DNA of 9,216 bases, taken from the NCBI GenBank assembly GCA_002405445.1, contig DHLV01000205.1:4930-14145 (forward strand). The letters run 5' to 3'. Below are positions 1 through 7,188 of the stretch, in pieces (the first letter of the stretch is position 1; every line of letters begins with the position of its first letter). Origin of the DNA: Flammeovirgaceae bacterium UBA4659. GTDB lineage: Bacteria > Bacteroidota > Bacteroidia > Cytophagales > Cyclobacteriaceae. The notes under the pieces are model-generated. The model ran no database searches, was not told where the DNA came from, and was given only the letters and a program-made list of their open reading frames with translations. The position numbers and the translations under genes were made by a program.

Positions 1-1687
1 CACTTCCCGTCTTTTTCCACCCAGGCCCCCTTACCACCCTGCCCGGCTTCGCATTGGTGTGCTCACCATTGGCAAGCACTTGTGTACCATTGACAAACAC
101 ATGTACCATGCCGGTGCTGTATTGGTGTGGGTTCTCAAATGTGGAGTGGTCTTGTATTTTTTCCGGGTCAAAGATCGCCACATCTGCAAAATAGCCAACG
201 GCCAACGCCCCGCGTTTTTTGATTTTCAAATTCGATGCAGGCAACGAGGTCAACCTGCGTATGGCCTCAGCCAACGTAATCACCTTCTCATCTCGCACGT
301 ACTTACCCAGCAATCTGGAAAAGTTACCGTACGCACGCGGATGCGTGGGCGTCTTCAAAAAATTGCCAGAGGCTGTAGCGGATTCAGCATCGGACCCAAA
401 ACTGATATAGGGCAATTGAATTTGTTTCTTCACATTCTCTTCTGTCATCAAAAAATAGGCAGTGCCAACACGCGTACCATCAGTGATTACCAGATCCATT
501 GCAGTCTCCTCGGGTGACTTTCCATAAATTTTCGCCACCTGGCCCAGCGTTTTACCCGTAAATTTTCTGCGCAGCGAGTCGTTGGTAAAACCCATCAAAA
601 GTACTTTGTCAAAATCGCCAGCCAATAACATCAAGTTCTCCCATTTATTGGTGGGGGTACGCATTTCCTTCAATGCCTTTTTGCGCGTATCCGGTTGCTT
701 CATTCGCTTGATCCATTCTTTGATACCGCCCTCTTGTAACCACGGGGGCATCGCAGCATCCAGGCCCGTGGCACCTGCGGTGTAGGTGTACATATCGGCT
801 GTGATCTTCAACCCTTCCCTGTTTGCTTTGTCAATTTTTGCGATCACTGAATCGATTTTGTTCCAATTATCCTTACCGCTGAACTTCAGGTGATAAATCT
901 CTGCCGGCAGGTTTGCTTCTCTGGCAATCCGGATGGTTTCATCTACTGCCTCATAAATGGCGTTTCCCTCGCTGCGGATATGGGCGATGTACATACCCCC
1001 GTATTGCGCAGCGACTTTACTCAGCTCTATCAGTTCTTCGGTGGTGGCATAGTTGGCAGGTGCGTAGATCAAAGCAGACGTCACGCCCAGTGCTCCTTCT
1101 TCCATCGCAGTCTTCACCAGCGCCTTCATGCGTTCCAGTTCATCGGGTGATGGCGTACGGTTTTCATAACCAAGCTCATGCACACGAACTGTGATAGCGC
1201 TCACAAACGAAGCCACGTTGGGGCTCACGCCTCTTTTTTCCAAACCTTCCAAGTATTGACCCAGCGTGGTCCAATCGATTTTGTACTGCCAATCAGGGTC
1301 GCGTCTCATGGCTTCTTCTTCATCGCGTTTCATCTGATCATTCATGGGACCCATCGAACCCTCGCCCAGCACTTCCAAAGTTACCCCCTGCCGAATGTCA
1401 CTTTGCGAATTGCCATCGAACAGCAATGAAACTTCACAGTGGCTCAGCATGTTGATAAATCCTGGTGCCACCGCCAAACCTCTGGCATCTACTTCCTTCT
1501 TGCCAGCAGCATCTGATAAGTCGCCAATGAATGCTACGGTGTCGGCATTGATTGCCACATCAGTAACGGCTCCTTCCTTGCCGGAACCATCGTACACCGT
1601 TCCGCCCCTGATCACTACATCATATTCCGGTTTTTTGCATGCCGCCAGGCACAATAGCACAAATAAAAATGGTGTAATCTGTTTCAT
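1..1687 (-). CDS. D-aminoacylase-type amidohydrolase lipoprotein, C-terminus cut by window edge
   Basis: A predicted exported metal-dependent hydrolase of the N-acyl-D-amino-acid deacylase / D-aminoacylase branch of the amidohydrolase superfamily; the natural substrate cannot be read from sequence. I translated 562 codons without a stop from ATG at 1687. Residues 1-17 form a lipoprotein signal ending in the lipobox LAAC (Cys17), so the protein should be membrane anchored. A composite beta-sandwich segment follows (VVIRGGTVYDGSG), then the barrel. The usual HxH metal motif reads Leu81-Ser82-His83, and the GNCG loop of classical members reads GEGS (108-111). Other metal-site residues are present: His236 (AHIRSE), His266 (YHLK) and Asp433 (GSD). 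The last residues, RVVRGPGW plus a few more, resemble the family C-terminus, so little is probably missing. It lies 95 bases downstream of a paralogue on the same strand, with no clear promoter or terminator between. The family is clear; activity is uncertain because of the altered ligands. Confidence 0.88.
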   Translation of the reverse strand, partial: MKQITPFLFVLLCLAACKKPEYDVVIRGGTVYDGSGKEGAVTDVAINADTVAFIGDLSDAAGKKEVDARGLAVAPGFINMLSHCEVSLLFDGNSQSDIRQGVTLEVLGEGSMGPMNDQMKRDEEEAMRRDPDWQYKIDWTTLGQYLEGLEKRGVSPNVASFVSAITVRVHELGYENRTPSPDELERMKALVKTAMEEGALGVTSALIYAPANYATTEELIELSKVAAQYGGMYIAHIRSEGNAIYEAVDETIRIAREANLPAEIYHLKFSGKDNWNKIDSVIAKIDKANREGLKITADMYTYTAGATGLDAAMPPWLQEGGIKEWIKRMKQPDTRKKALKEMRTPTNKWENLMLLAGDFDKVLLMGFTNDSLRRKFTGKTLGQVAKIYGKSPEETAMDLVITDGTRVGTAYFLMTEENVKKQIQLPYISFGSDAESATASGNFLKTPTHPRAYGNFSRLLGKYVRDEKVITLAEAIRRLTSLPASNLKIKKRGALAVGYFADVAIFDPEKIQDHSTFENPHQYSTGMVHVFVNGTQVLANGEHTNAKPGRVVRGPGWKKTGS

Positions 1688-1782
1688 AAAAATAGGTTGA
1701 TTGATTTTACGTGGAGTAATTTTGGAAAAAAAGTTGAGGAATGTTTTTTGGTATTCAATCATGTAGCTGCATCTTTTGATCG

Positions 1783-3321
1783 TTATGACCTTCTTTTGAC
1801 AACACGCCCGACACGTGAGCCTGTAACCTTGCCTGCGCGCCACACTGCCTTGCCGTTTACCCAAACCTGTTGAATGCCTGTAGAGATGTTCTGTGGATTC
1901 TCCAGCGTAGCCTGATCCAACACCGAGTCAGCATCGAACAACACCAAGTCTGCGTAGTTTCCAGCCTTTATCCTGCCACGCCTTTCTATCCCTATTTGGT
2001 CTGCGGCCAAAGCAGTCATCTTGTAGATAGCCTCCTGCAGCGTGAGTATTTTGTGTTCACGCACATAACGACCGAGTATACGTGTAAATGCACCAAACCC
2101 ACGGGGGTGTCGGCCGGAACTTGAGCCATCGGAGCAAATGTTGGTGTGCTTCCACATCAACAATTGCTTGACGTCATCCTCAGCCATGCTGGTTGCTACG
2201 ATGCTGCCGTTGCAATCCCCGTGCTTTTGGTCGCACTCATCCAATCTTCTCACTAACTCAATGAGCATTTTCTCAGGCGAGCGTTTCTCAATCTTAGCTG
2301 CGTCAGCCAAACTTTTGCCGTTGTACTCAGGATTGGGTTGATAGTTACTGAAGATGATGCCTTCTGCACTGGTGACTTCACGCAAAATGAAAGCTGCCTC
2401 GCGCTCATCGCTGAAATTGCGGTCAGGAAATAAAACACGAATGGTTGAGGACCAATAAGTATATGGGTACAAATCTGCCGTGATGTCGATCCCTTCTTGT
2501 CGGGCAGCTTCCAAAATCCGTAAAGTGCTATCAGACTTACCCCATAATCCGCGCATTGCCAATTTAAAATGACTGATTTGCACGGGCACTTTTACCTCTC
2601 TGCCAATGGTGATGATCTCACCAAGTGCATCCCAAAAATACCGATCTTCGCTGCGGAGGTGACTAATATACCTGCCGTTGTATTGGGGGAGTATTGCTGC
2701 TATCTGCAACACCTCCTCTTTGGCTGAATAGATGCCGGGATCATATTCCAAACCCGTAGATAAACCCAAGGCACCCGCTTGCAAATCCGCATGTGCCAAC
2801 TGAATCATGCGGTCAATCTCCGCTTGGGTGGCCTTCCGCTTGTAATCAGTACCCAGCACATGATCGCGCAAAGTATTGTGGCCGCTGTATGAGCCCACGT
2901 TGACAGAAACAGCACTATCGTTCAACAGTTGGAAATAGTCGCGCAACGGAAAATGTGAGCCCCCATCTTGCCCAACGATGATGGTGGTAATACCTTGACT
3001 GACCAATGCCAACGCTGATGGATCCTTGCGAAGACCTCTGTCGTGGTGACTGTGGGTATCAATAAATCCGGGCGCCAGAGCCAGCCCGTTGCCATCCACC
3101 TCCTCTGTGCCAACCGCTCGCGAAAGATCACCCATCGCGGCAATGGTATCGGCACGGATGCCCACATCTGTTACTATCGGGTCACCACCTGATCCATCAA
3201 ACACGCGAGCCCCTCGTATGATAGAATCATAACATTGTTTTTCACATCCAGTAAGGAGTACCGGCAGGAGTAAAAGTAGAATTGTTTTGCCGGGTGCGAT
3301 GCGCTCAAAGTATCGTTTCAT
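1783..3321 (-). CDS. D-aminoacylase / N-acyl-D-amino-acid deacylase family lipoprotein
   Basis: A predicted metallo-amidohydrolase that would remove the acyl group from N-acyl-D-amino acids or related substrates outside the cytoplasm. I chose ATG 3321 (512 residues) because it gives a clean lipoprotein signal: basic MKRYFER, a leucine-rich core, and lipobox LTGC with Cys26. An upstream in-frame ATG at 3357 would add 12 hydrophobic residues and spoil this. Visible landmarks are IIRGARVFDGSG (35-46), the HxH metal motif His90-Ser91-His92 in PGFIDTHSHHD, His221 (SHLRSE), His251 (SHFK), Asp398 (CSDGSSSGRHPRGFGAF), and a C-terminal RGRIKAGNYADLVLFD strand region. The position of the metal-bridging Cys in Alcaligenes D-aminoacylase (GNCG) holds Asp119 (GQDG). 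Length is normal for the family. It is the first gene of a tandem pair with the lipoprotein paralogue downstream. Family assignment is firm; substrate is inferred only. Confidence 0.92.
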   Translation of the reverse strand: MKRYFERIAPGKTILLLLLPVLLTGCEKQCYDSIIRGARVFDGSGGDPIVTDVGIRADTIAAMGDLSRAVGTEEVDGNGLALAPGFIDTHSHHDRGLRKDPSALALVSQGITTIIVGQDGGSHFPLRDYFQLLNDSAVSVNVGSYSGHNTLRDHVLGTDYKRKATQAEIDRMIQLAHADLQAGALGLSTGLEYDPGIYSAKEEVLQIAAILPQYNGRYISHLRSEDRYFWDALGEIITIGREVKVPVQISHFKLAMRGLWGKSDSTLRILEAARQEGIDITADLYPYTYWSSTIRVLFPDRNFSDEREAAFILREVTSAEGIIFSNYQPNPEYNGKSLADAAKIEKRSPEKMLIELVRRLDECDQKHGDCNGSIVATSMAEDDVKQLLMWKHTNICSDGSSSGRHPRGFGAFTRILGRYVREHKILTLQEAIYKMTALAADQIGIERRGRIKAGNYADLVLFDADSVLDQATLENPQNISTGIQQVWVNGKAVWRAGKVTGSRVGRVVKRRS

Positions 3322-3499
3322 GATACAGAATGATGTCCAGAATTCAAGGTACAGCAATATTTTGAAATAGCACCAACGGATTTTTGAATCAGGTTGTATC
3401 TGTAGATGGGTGGTTCAAACTGCAGGGCTGTTCCTCTATCACCTGTAATGATCATTTTCCGGATTCCATCTTCCACAAAAACTTCATCTCGGGGTGGTC

Positions 3500-3531
3500 A
3501 TCCCGAAAGCATTGTCAGATGACTTCGGAAT
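3500..3531. repeat. Imperfect nested inverted repeat (hairpin-forming)
   Basis: The arms ATCCCGAA (3500-3507) and TTCGGAAT (3524-3531) pair over seven of eight positions; the odd pair is C/A here and a tolerated G/T in RNA from the minus strand. Inside lies a second short dyad, GTCA-GA-TGAC (3514-3523). The element sits in the divergent intergenic region. It lacks a following T-run on either strand, so it does not look like a simple terminator. It could be a REP-like interspersed palindrome, an operator, or chance structure. Confidence 0.45.
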
Positions 3532-3564
3532 CTCAACCCGAGCGGCCCTGTCATGATTGATTGG

Positions 3565-3596
3565 TTTGAAGTTGTAAATTTATTTCAACTATTTTG
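3565..3596 (+). promoter_or_regulatory. Weak Bacteroidota-type promoter candidate for the methyltransferase gene
   Basis: TTTG at 3565-3568 is followed after 21 bases by TATTTTG at 3590-3596. The known Bacteroidota sigma-A pattern is TTTG, about 19 bases, then TAnnTTTG, so the second box is one base short and the spacer slightly long. The second box ends only 6 bases before ATG 3603, which would give an almost leaderless transcript, or a short leader if translation begins at ATG 3612. The call is tentative. Confidence 0.25.
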
Positions 3597-3602
3597 AACC
3601 GG

Positions 3603-4946
3603 ATGAGCACGATGCCCAAAATTTTCGTTGAACAGATGCATCAACAATTGGGTGCGGACAGCCAACTTTTTTTTGAGTCGCTGCAACAACCTGCACCTAC
3701 CAGCATCCGCATCAACCCGGTCAAATGGCATTCCCCCCATAAGATGCATATCGAGTGGACGCAGCATGGCCGTTATTTGGCAGAGCGGCCAAGCTTTACC
3801 TTCGACCCGTTGTTTCATTCGGGTTGTTACTATGTACAAGAAGCGAGTTCGATGCTACTCGAACAGGCGGTGAGGCAGTCTGTGCACCTTTCCGAACCGC
3901 TGATTGCGCTTGACCTGTGCGCTGCGCCCGGAGGTAAGTCAACCCACTTATTGAATTTACTCCATGATCAATCGTTGTTGGTGAGCAACGAGGTCATCAA
4001 GTCAAGAGCCAGCGTGCTGGCTGAAAACATTCAGAAGTGGGGTCATGTAAATGCAGTAGTGACCAACAACGATCCAAAGCAGATCGGGCAACTGGCCGGT
4101 TTCTTTGACTTGATGGTGATCGATGCACCCTGCTCTGGTGAAGGCCTTTTCAGGAAGGACCCCAAAGCAGTTCGTGAGTGGTCTGAGCAAAATGTGGCAT
4201 TGTGTGCACAACGGCAACAACGGATCATCGCGTCTGTGTGGCCTGCGTTGAAAGAAAACGGAATCATGATTTACAGCACATGCACGTACAATCAACGTGA
4301 AAATGAAGACAACCTCAAATGGCTCTGCTCACAACACGAAGTTGAGTTTATTTCGCTGCAACTTGACCCCACTTGGGGCATTCAGGAATCGAAAGAAGGA
4401 AATGTGATTGCATACCGGTGTTATCCGCACCGTGTAAAGGGTGAGGGATTTTTCATCTCTGTTATTCGCAAAAAAGAGGCTGAGTCGAAACGGAACGTTA
4501 ACATGAAAGTCAGTTTACCTGTTGCAGGCAAACAAGTCAAAGAGCACCTCGCACGGTGGCTATTGAATGGCCCGCAAGAGTTCATTCAGTTAGACGATTT
4601 GGTCATTGCAGTGCCCGGGCAGTACCTGCGTGAGATCAGCACATTGAGCAATCAACTCAACACAATGCTGCGGGGCACCGCGGTTGCCACCACAAAGCAT
4701 CACAAATTGGTGCCCGAGCATGCGCTGGCCTTATCACGGTATCTTAACCGTGTAGCCTTCCCACAACAGAACCTCACGCTTGACGAATCACTCGCCTACC
4801 TGCGTAAAGATGTTGTGAACATTGGCGGAGGATTGACGGGCTTTGGATTAGTCAACTACCAACAGGTGCCGTTGGGTTGGGTTAATTTTTTAGAGCACAG
4901 AACCAATAATCTTTATCCTTCTTCATGGCGGATATTGAAAAAATAA
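3603..4946 (+). CDS. RsmF/NOP2-Sun-type rRNA cytosine-C5 methyltransferase
   Basis: A predicted SAM-dependent RNA (cytosine-5-) methyltransferase of the NOL1/NOP2/Sun family, acting on rRNA in the cytoplasm. Numbering from ATG 3603 (447 residues), the SAM-binding motif is DLCAAPGGKSTHLL (104-117), the acidic motif after it is SNE (128-130), and the two family cysteines are present: Cys177 in DAPCSGEG, which normally helps release the product, and Cys227 in STCTYN, the usual catalytic nucleophile. The C-terminus carries the PUA-like segment of RsmF-type proteins, ending in PLGWVNF and NNLYPSSWRI. This layout fits RsmF, which in E. coli methylates C1407 of 16S rRNA, better than RsmB, which has an N-terminal NusB-like domain. 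The site in this organism is inferred. A frame extension to TTG 3594 exists; ATG 3603 or ATG 3612 (MPKIFVEQM) is more likely. The 3' end overlaps an alternative upstream start of the PspC gene. Confidence 0.93.
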   Translation: MSTMPKIFVEQMHQQLGADSQLFFESLQQPAPTSIRINPVKWHSPHKMHIEWTQHGRYLAERPSFTFDPLFHSGCYYVQEASSMLLEQAVRQSVHLSEPLIALDLCAAPGGKSTHLLNLLHDQSLLVSNEVIKSRASVLAENIQKWGHVNAVVTNNDPKQIGQLAGFFDLMVIDAPCSGEGLFRKDPKAVREWSEQNVALCAQRQQRIIASVWPALKENGIMIYSTCTYNQRENEDNLKWLCSQHEVEFISLQLDPTWGIQESKEGNVIAYRCYPHRVKGEGFFISVIRKKEAESKRNVNMKVSLPVAGKQVKEHLARWLLNGPQEFIQLDDLVIAVPGQYLREISTLSNQLNTMLRGTAVATTKHHKLVPEHALALSRYLNRVAFPQQNLTLDESLAYLRKDVVNIGGGLTGFGLVNYQQVPLGWVNFLEHRTNNLYPSSWRILKK

Positions 4947-4981
4947 TTGGCACTTTTGTTTTCATTAAATACCTGGATAGT

Positions 4982-5158
4982 ATGGTAAAACGTTTGGTCA
5001 AAGGAGAGCGAAAAATATTTGGCGTTTGCAGCGGCCTTGCCAATTATTTTGATGTTGACCCCACCATTATGCGCGTGCTTTTCATCATGGGTGTTCTCAC
5101 GTTTGGTACAGGGCTGTTGCTGTACATCGTGTTGGCGGTTGTGATGCCGGACAAGTAA
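4982..5158 (+). CDS. Minimal PspC-domain membrane protein
   Basis: A 58-residue protein made almost entirely of one PspC domain. The domain is recognisable from KRLVKGERKIFGVCSGLANY, then FDVDPTIMRVLF, then a hydrophobic helix (about residues 30-54) ending in the typical VMP near the C-terminus. In E. coli, PspC works with PspB in the phage-shock membrane-stress response; stand-alone short PspC proteins in Bacteroidota are common and their role is not established. I chose ATG 4982 because the domain begins there. An in-frame ATG at 4925 would add 19 residues unlike the family and overlap the methyltransferase by 22 bases. The gene lies 35 bases after the methyltransferase and 7 bases before the transporter, which suggests co-transcription. 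No other psp gene is visible. Confidence 0.88.
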   Translation: MVKRLVKGERKIFGVCSGLANYFDVDPTIMRVLFIMGVLTFGTGLLLYIVLAVVMPDK

Positions 5159-5165
5159 AAAACGC

Positions 5166-6386
5166 ATGATGGAAAAAATACCCTTGGTACGCAAGCAGTA
5201 CCTCACCACTTATGTTTTTGTAACCAGTTTGTTTATGCTGTGGGGCATTGCTCTTTCGATGGGTGATGTACTGAATCGGCACTTTCAAAAGGTATTGCAC
5301 ATTTCGTTGGCCGAATCAGGTCTGGTACAATTCTCACTATTCGGTGCCTATGCCGTGATGGGCATCCCCGCGGGTTGGGTCATGAAAAAGCACGGGTACA
5401 AAAATGGCGTGTTGGTGGGTTTGTGCTTGTATGCAACGGGCGCCTTCTTGTTCATCCCCGCTGCAGCTGCCGAGTCATTTACATTTTTCCGCATTGCGTT
5501 GTTTGTGCTGGCCTGTGGGCTGGCTACGTTGGAGGCCGTAGCACATCCGTTTAGCGCTGCTTTGGGCGATGAGGAACGATCTGAACAGCGTATCAACTTG
5601 TCACAGACTTTCAACGCAGTGGGAACCATGATCGGCCCCATGCTGGGTGGTTTCTTCATTTTACGAGCCGCACTCACCGGTGATATACAACAAGATTTGT
5701 TCTCGGTGAAGATACTCTATGCTGCCATTGGTTTAGTGGTATTGTTGATCGCGTTTACTTTTTGGTTTGTGAAAGTGCCGAGCGTTCAACTGCCGGTTGA
5801 CAACAGCACCCGCGGGTACAAAGAGCTCTTCAAAATCAACCATTTCAAATGGGCAGCAATCACACAGTTCTTTAACGTGGCTGCACAAGGTGGCACCTGG
5901 GCTTTCTTTATCAACTATGCAGTGAAACACATGCCAAACATGAGCGATGAAGCAGCATCATATTACTTCACCGTAAGCATGGCGATGATGTTGCTGGGCA
6001 GAATGGTGGGTACCTACCTGATCAACTTCATCGCACCTAACAAGCTGCTTGCCATGTTTGCTACTGGCAGCATTTGCTTTTGTGTGGCGATATCCCAACA
6101 CCAGGGCTGGTTTTCTTTCGCCTGCCTTATCGGATTACAGTTTACGTTTTCAATCATGTTTCCCACCATTTTCGGGTTGGGGTTGCGCAACCTGGGCGAT
6201 CTGCGGGAAAAGGCCGCGTCCATCATTGTGATGGGTGTGGTCGGTGGCGCAGTCTTCCCTCCCATCATGGGTTGGGTAGCAGACAGGCACGGGGTGGCTA
6301 ATGCCTACCTGCTTCCGATTATCTGCTACCTGGTGATTTTGCTCTTCGGCCTGCGTTTATACAAGGCAGACAGTCAAAAAACATAG
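5166..6386 (+). CDS. FucP/GluP-like MFS sugar:H+ symporter
   Basis: A 406-residue inner-membrane transporter of the major facilitator superfamily, closest by eye to the fucose permease (FHS) family, with about 12 hydrophobic segments. Against my memory of E. coli FucP, the match is clear in several places: LFMLWGIALSMGD with Asp34 at the place of FucP Asp46, IPAGWVMKKHGYKNGVLVGL, LEAVAHPF with Glu123 at the place of Glu135, NLSQTFN with Gln147 and Asn150, and FPTIFGLGLRNLG near the end. The two acidic residues are the proton- and sugar-coupling residues of FucP, so active proton-driven uptake is likely. The sugar cannot be assigned; relatives carry fucose, glucose, galactose or others, and no sugar-catabolic enzyme is nearby. 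A second ATG at 5169 is an equally good start. It follows the PspC gene by 7 bases. Confidence 0.9.
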   Translation: MMEKIPLVRKQYLTTYVFVTSLFMLWGIALSMGDVLNRHFQKVLHISLAESGLVQFSLFGAYAVMGIPAGWVMKKHGYKNGVLVGLCLYATGAFLFIPAAAAESFTFFRIALFVLACGLATLEAVAHPFSAALGDEERSEQRINLSQTFNAVGTMIGPMLGGFFILRAALTGDIQQDLFSVKILYAAIGLVVLLIAFTFWFVKVPSVQLPVDNSTRGYKELFKINHFKWAAITQFFNVAAQGGTWAFFINYAVKHMPNMSDEAASYYFTVSMAMMLLGRMVGTYLINFIAPNKLLAMFATGSICFCVAISQHQGWFSFACLIGLQFTFSIMFPTIFGLGLRNLGDLREKAASIIVMGVVGGAVFPPIMGWVADRHGVANAYLLPIICYLVILLFGLRLYKADSQKT

Positions 6387-6426
6387 GTTCGAAAAACATT
6401 TTCCTTCTCACAGGTGTTCATTTGTT

Positions 6427-6657
6427 ATGAGCAAAAAGACAGAATACCTCATCGTGACCAGCACGGGCTTATTGCTGGTCTACACAGTATTGGCCGCATT
6501 GCCGATCACATTCGCACTGATTTTTCTATTGTTTCTGGCGACATCTGTATTCACTATTTGGATGGTGATCACGATATTGAAGGACAAAACGAACCTGAGC
6601 AGCAAAAAATTTGATGACTTCTTTTACGAAGACTCCGGCATACAGCGATCTAAGTGA
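6427..6657 (+). CDS. Small two-helix membrane protein of unknown function
   Basis: A 76-residue protein that I do not recognise as a named family. After a short charged start (MSKKTEY) there are two closely spaced hydrophobic stretches, about residues 7-25 and 28-50, with Pro26 between them. A charged tail follows (LKDKTNLSSKKFDDFFYEDS). The layout suggests an inner-membrane hairpin with both ends on the cytoplasmic side. It begins 40 bases after the transporter gene and ends 33 bases before the DUF1801-type gene, all on the same strand, so it may be co-transcribed. The well-formed charge and hydrophobicity pattern supports real coding over a chance frame. Confidence 0.7.
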   Translation: MSKKTEYLIVTSTGLLLVYTVLAALPITFALIFLLFLATSVFTIWMVITILKDKTNLSSKKFDDFFYEDSGIQRSK

Positions 6658-6690
6658 TGGCAAGGTTCATCGTCAATTGATCAGAAATTG

Positions 6691-7083
6691 ATGGACATCA
6701 GCCCCGCAGTTGACAACTATATTCTCTACAAACCGGAGCGTGTTAGGCTCACGCATCAGATACTGCGCGACATCATTTTTGAAACTGTAAAAGATGCTAC
6801 TGAACAGATCAAATGGGGCTGCCCCTTTTATATCAAAGATGGGCTGCTTTGTTACCTCAACTTTGAAAAGAAAACCAAACAGGTTGTATTGGGTTTTGTG
6901 GAGGGCAACGCAATGAACGACAAGTATCACTTATTTAGCCACGACACTGCCCAAATCAAAAAGATCTACTTTCAAAATGCCGAGTCCATTCCTGTTGCAA
7001 AAGTGAAATTATACCTCCGCGAGGCCACAAAAATCAACTGTAGGAAAGAGAAAAACTACATCAACGTCAAAAAGAAAGGCTAA
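6691..7083 (+). CDS. DUF1801 (YdhG-like) domain protein
   Basis: A 130-residue soluble protein resembling the DUF1801 / YdhG-like family. The diagnostic part is ATEQIKWGCPFYIKDGLLCYLN, about residues 36-57, written here as the segments ATEQIKWGCPFY and IKDGLLCYLN. A strand-rich part follows (KQVVLGFVEG), then a lysine-rich C-terminus (REATKINCRKEKNYINVKKKG). Family members are small alpha/beta proteins related in fold to frataxin-like or iron-binding proteins, but no biochemical role is firmly assigned. I chose ATG 6691; a TTG directly before it at 6688 is in frame and unnecessary. It is the last confident gene of the plus-strand cluster. Activity is not predicted. Confidence 0.8.
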   Translation: MDISPAVDNYILYKPERVRLTHQILRDIIFETVKDATEQIKWGCPFYIKDGLLCYLNFEKKTKQVVLGFVEGNAMNDKYHLFSHDTAQIKKIYFQNAESIPVAKVKLYLREATKINCRKEKNYINVKKKG

Positions 7084-7188
7084 AGCGCGGTGTAACGCCC
7101 CAATCTTTTTTCTCAATACTACAACAAAGTACTCCAACCAATCGTTGAGTGAGCGTGTCTAATCTTGCAACGACCAAACCAGCCAGCC

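Larger units (their letters stand above)
3322..3602. other. Divergent intergenic region between the amidohydrolase pair and the methyltransferase gene
   Basis: This 281-base stretch is the longest in the window without a confident gene. It should contain the outward promoters for both flanking transcripts. I see an imperfect inverted repeat, one weak plus-strand promoter candidate and no clear minus-strand promoter. A short minus-strand reading frame of about 45 codons ends here by overlapping the lipoprotein ATG; it is discussed as a finding and not called as a gene. Confidence 0.6.

Noticed and set aside
1..40. Apparent frameshift near the left end of the first amidohydrolase.
   Set aside because: A first reading miscounted a C-run. 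Careful counting gives one continuous frame through RVVRGPGW.
59..517. A 152-codon plus-strand frame and several others inside the two amidohydrolase genes.
   Set aside because: They lie antisense to clearly coding frames, and their products show no family features.
3322..3357. Longer start for the D-aminoacylase gene at ATG 3357.
   Set aside because: It adds 12 hydrophobic residues before the basic start of a good lipoprotein signal; ATG 3321 is more natural.
4925..4981. Longer start for the PspC gene overlapping the methyltransferase.
   Set aside because: The added 19 residues do not resemble PspC proteins, and ATG 4982 starts just at the domain.
7085..7111. Possible terminator after the DUF1801-type gene: GGTG-TAA-CGCC stem followed by six T.
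   Set aside because: The stem has only four pairs including one wobble, and six bases separate it from the T-run; too weak to call.
7160..7167. TAATCTTG resembles the Bacteroidota -7 box TAnnTTTG ahead of the small ORF.
   Set aside because: No TTTG or TTG at a suitable distance upstream; the nearest TTG leaves only about 12 bases.
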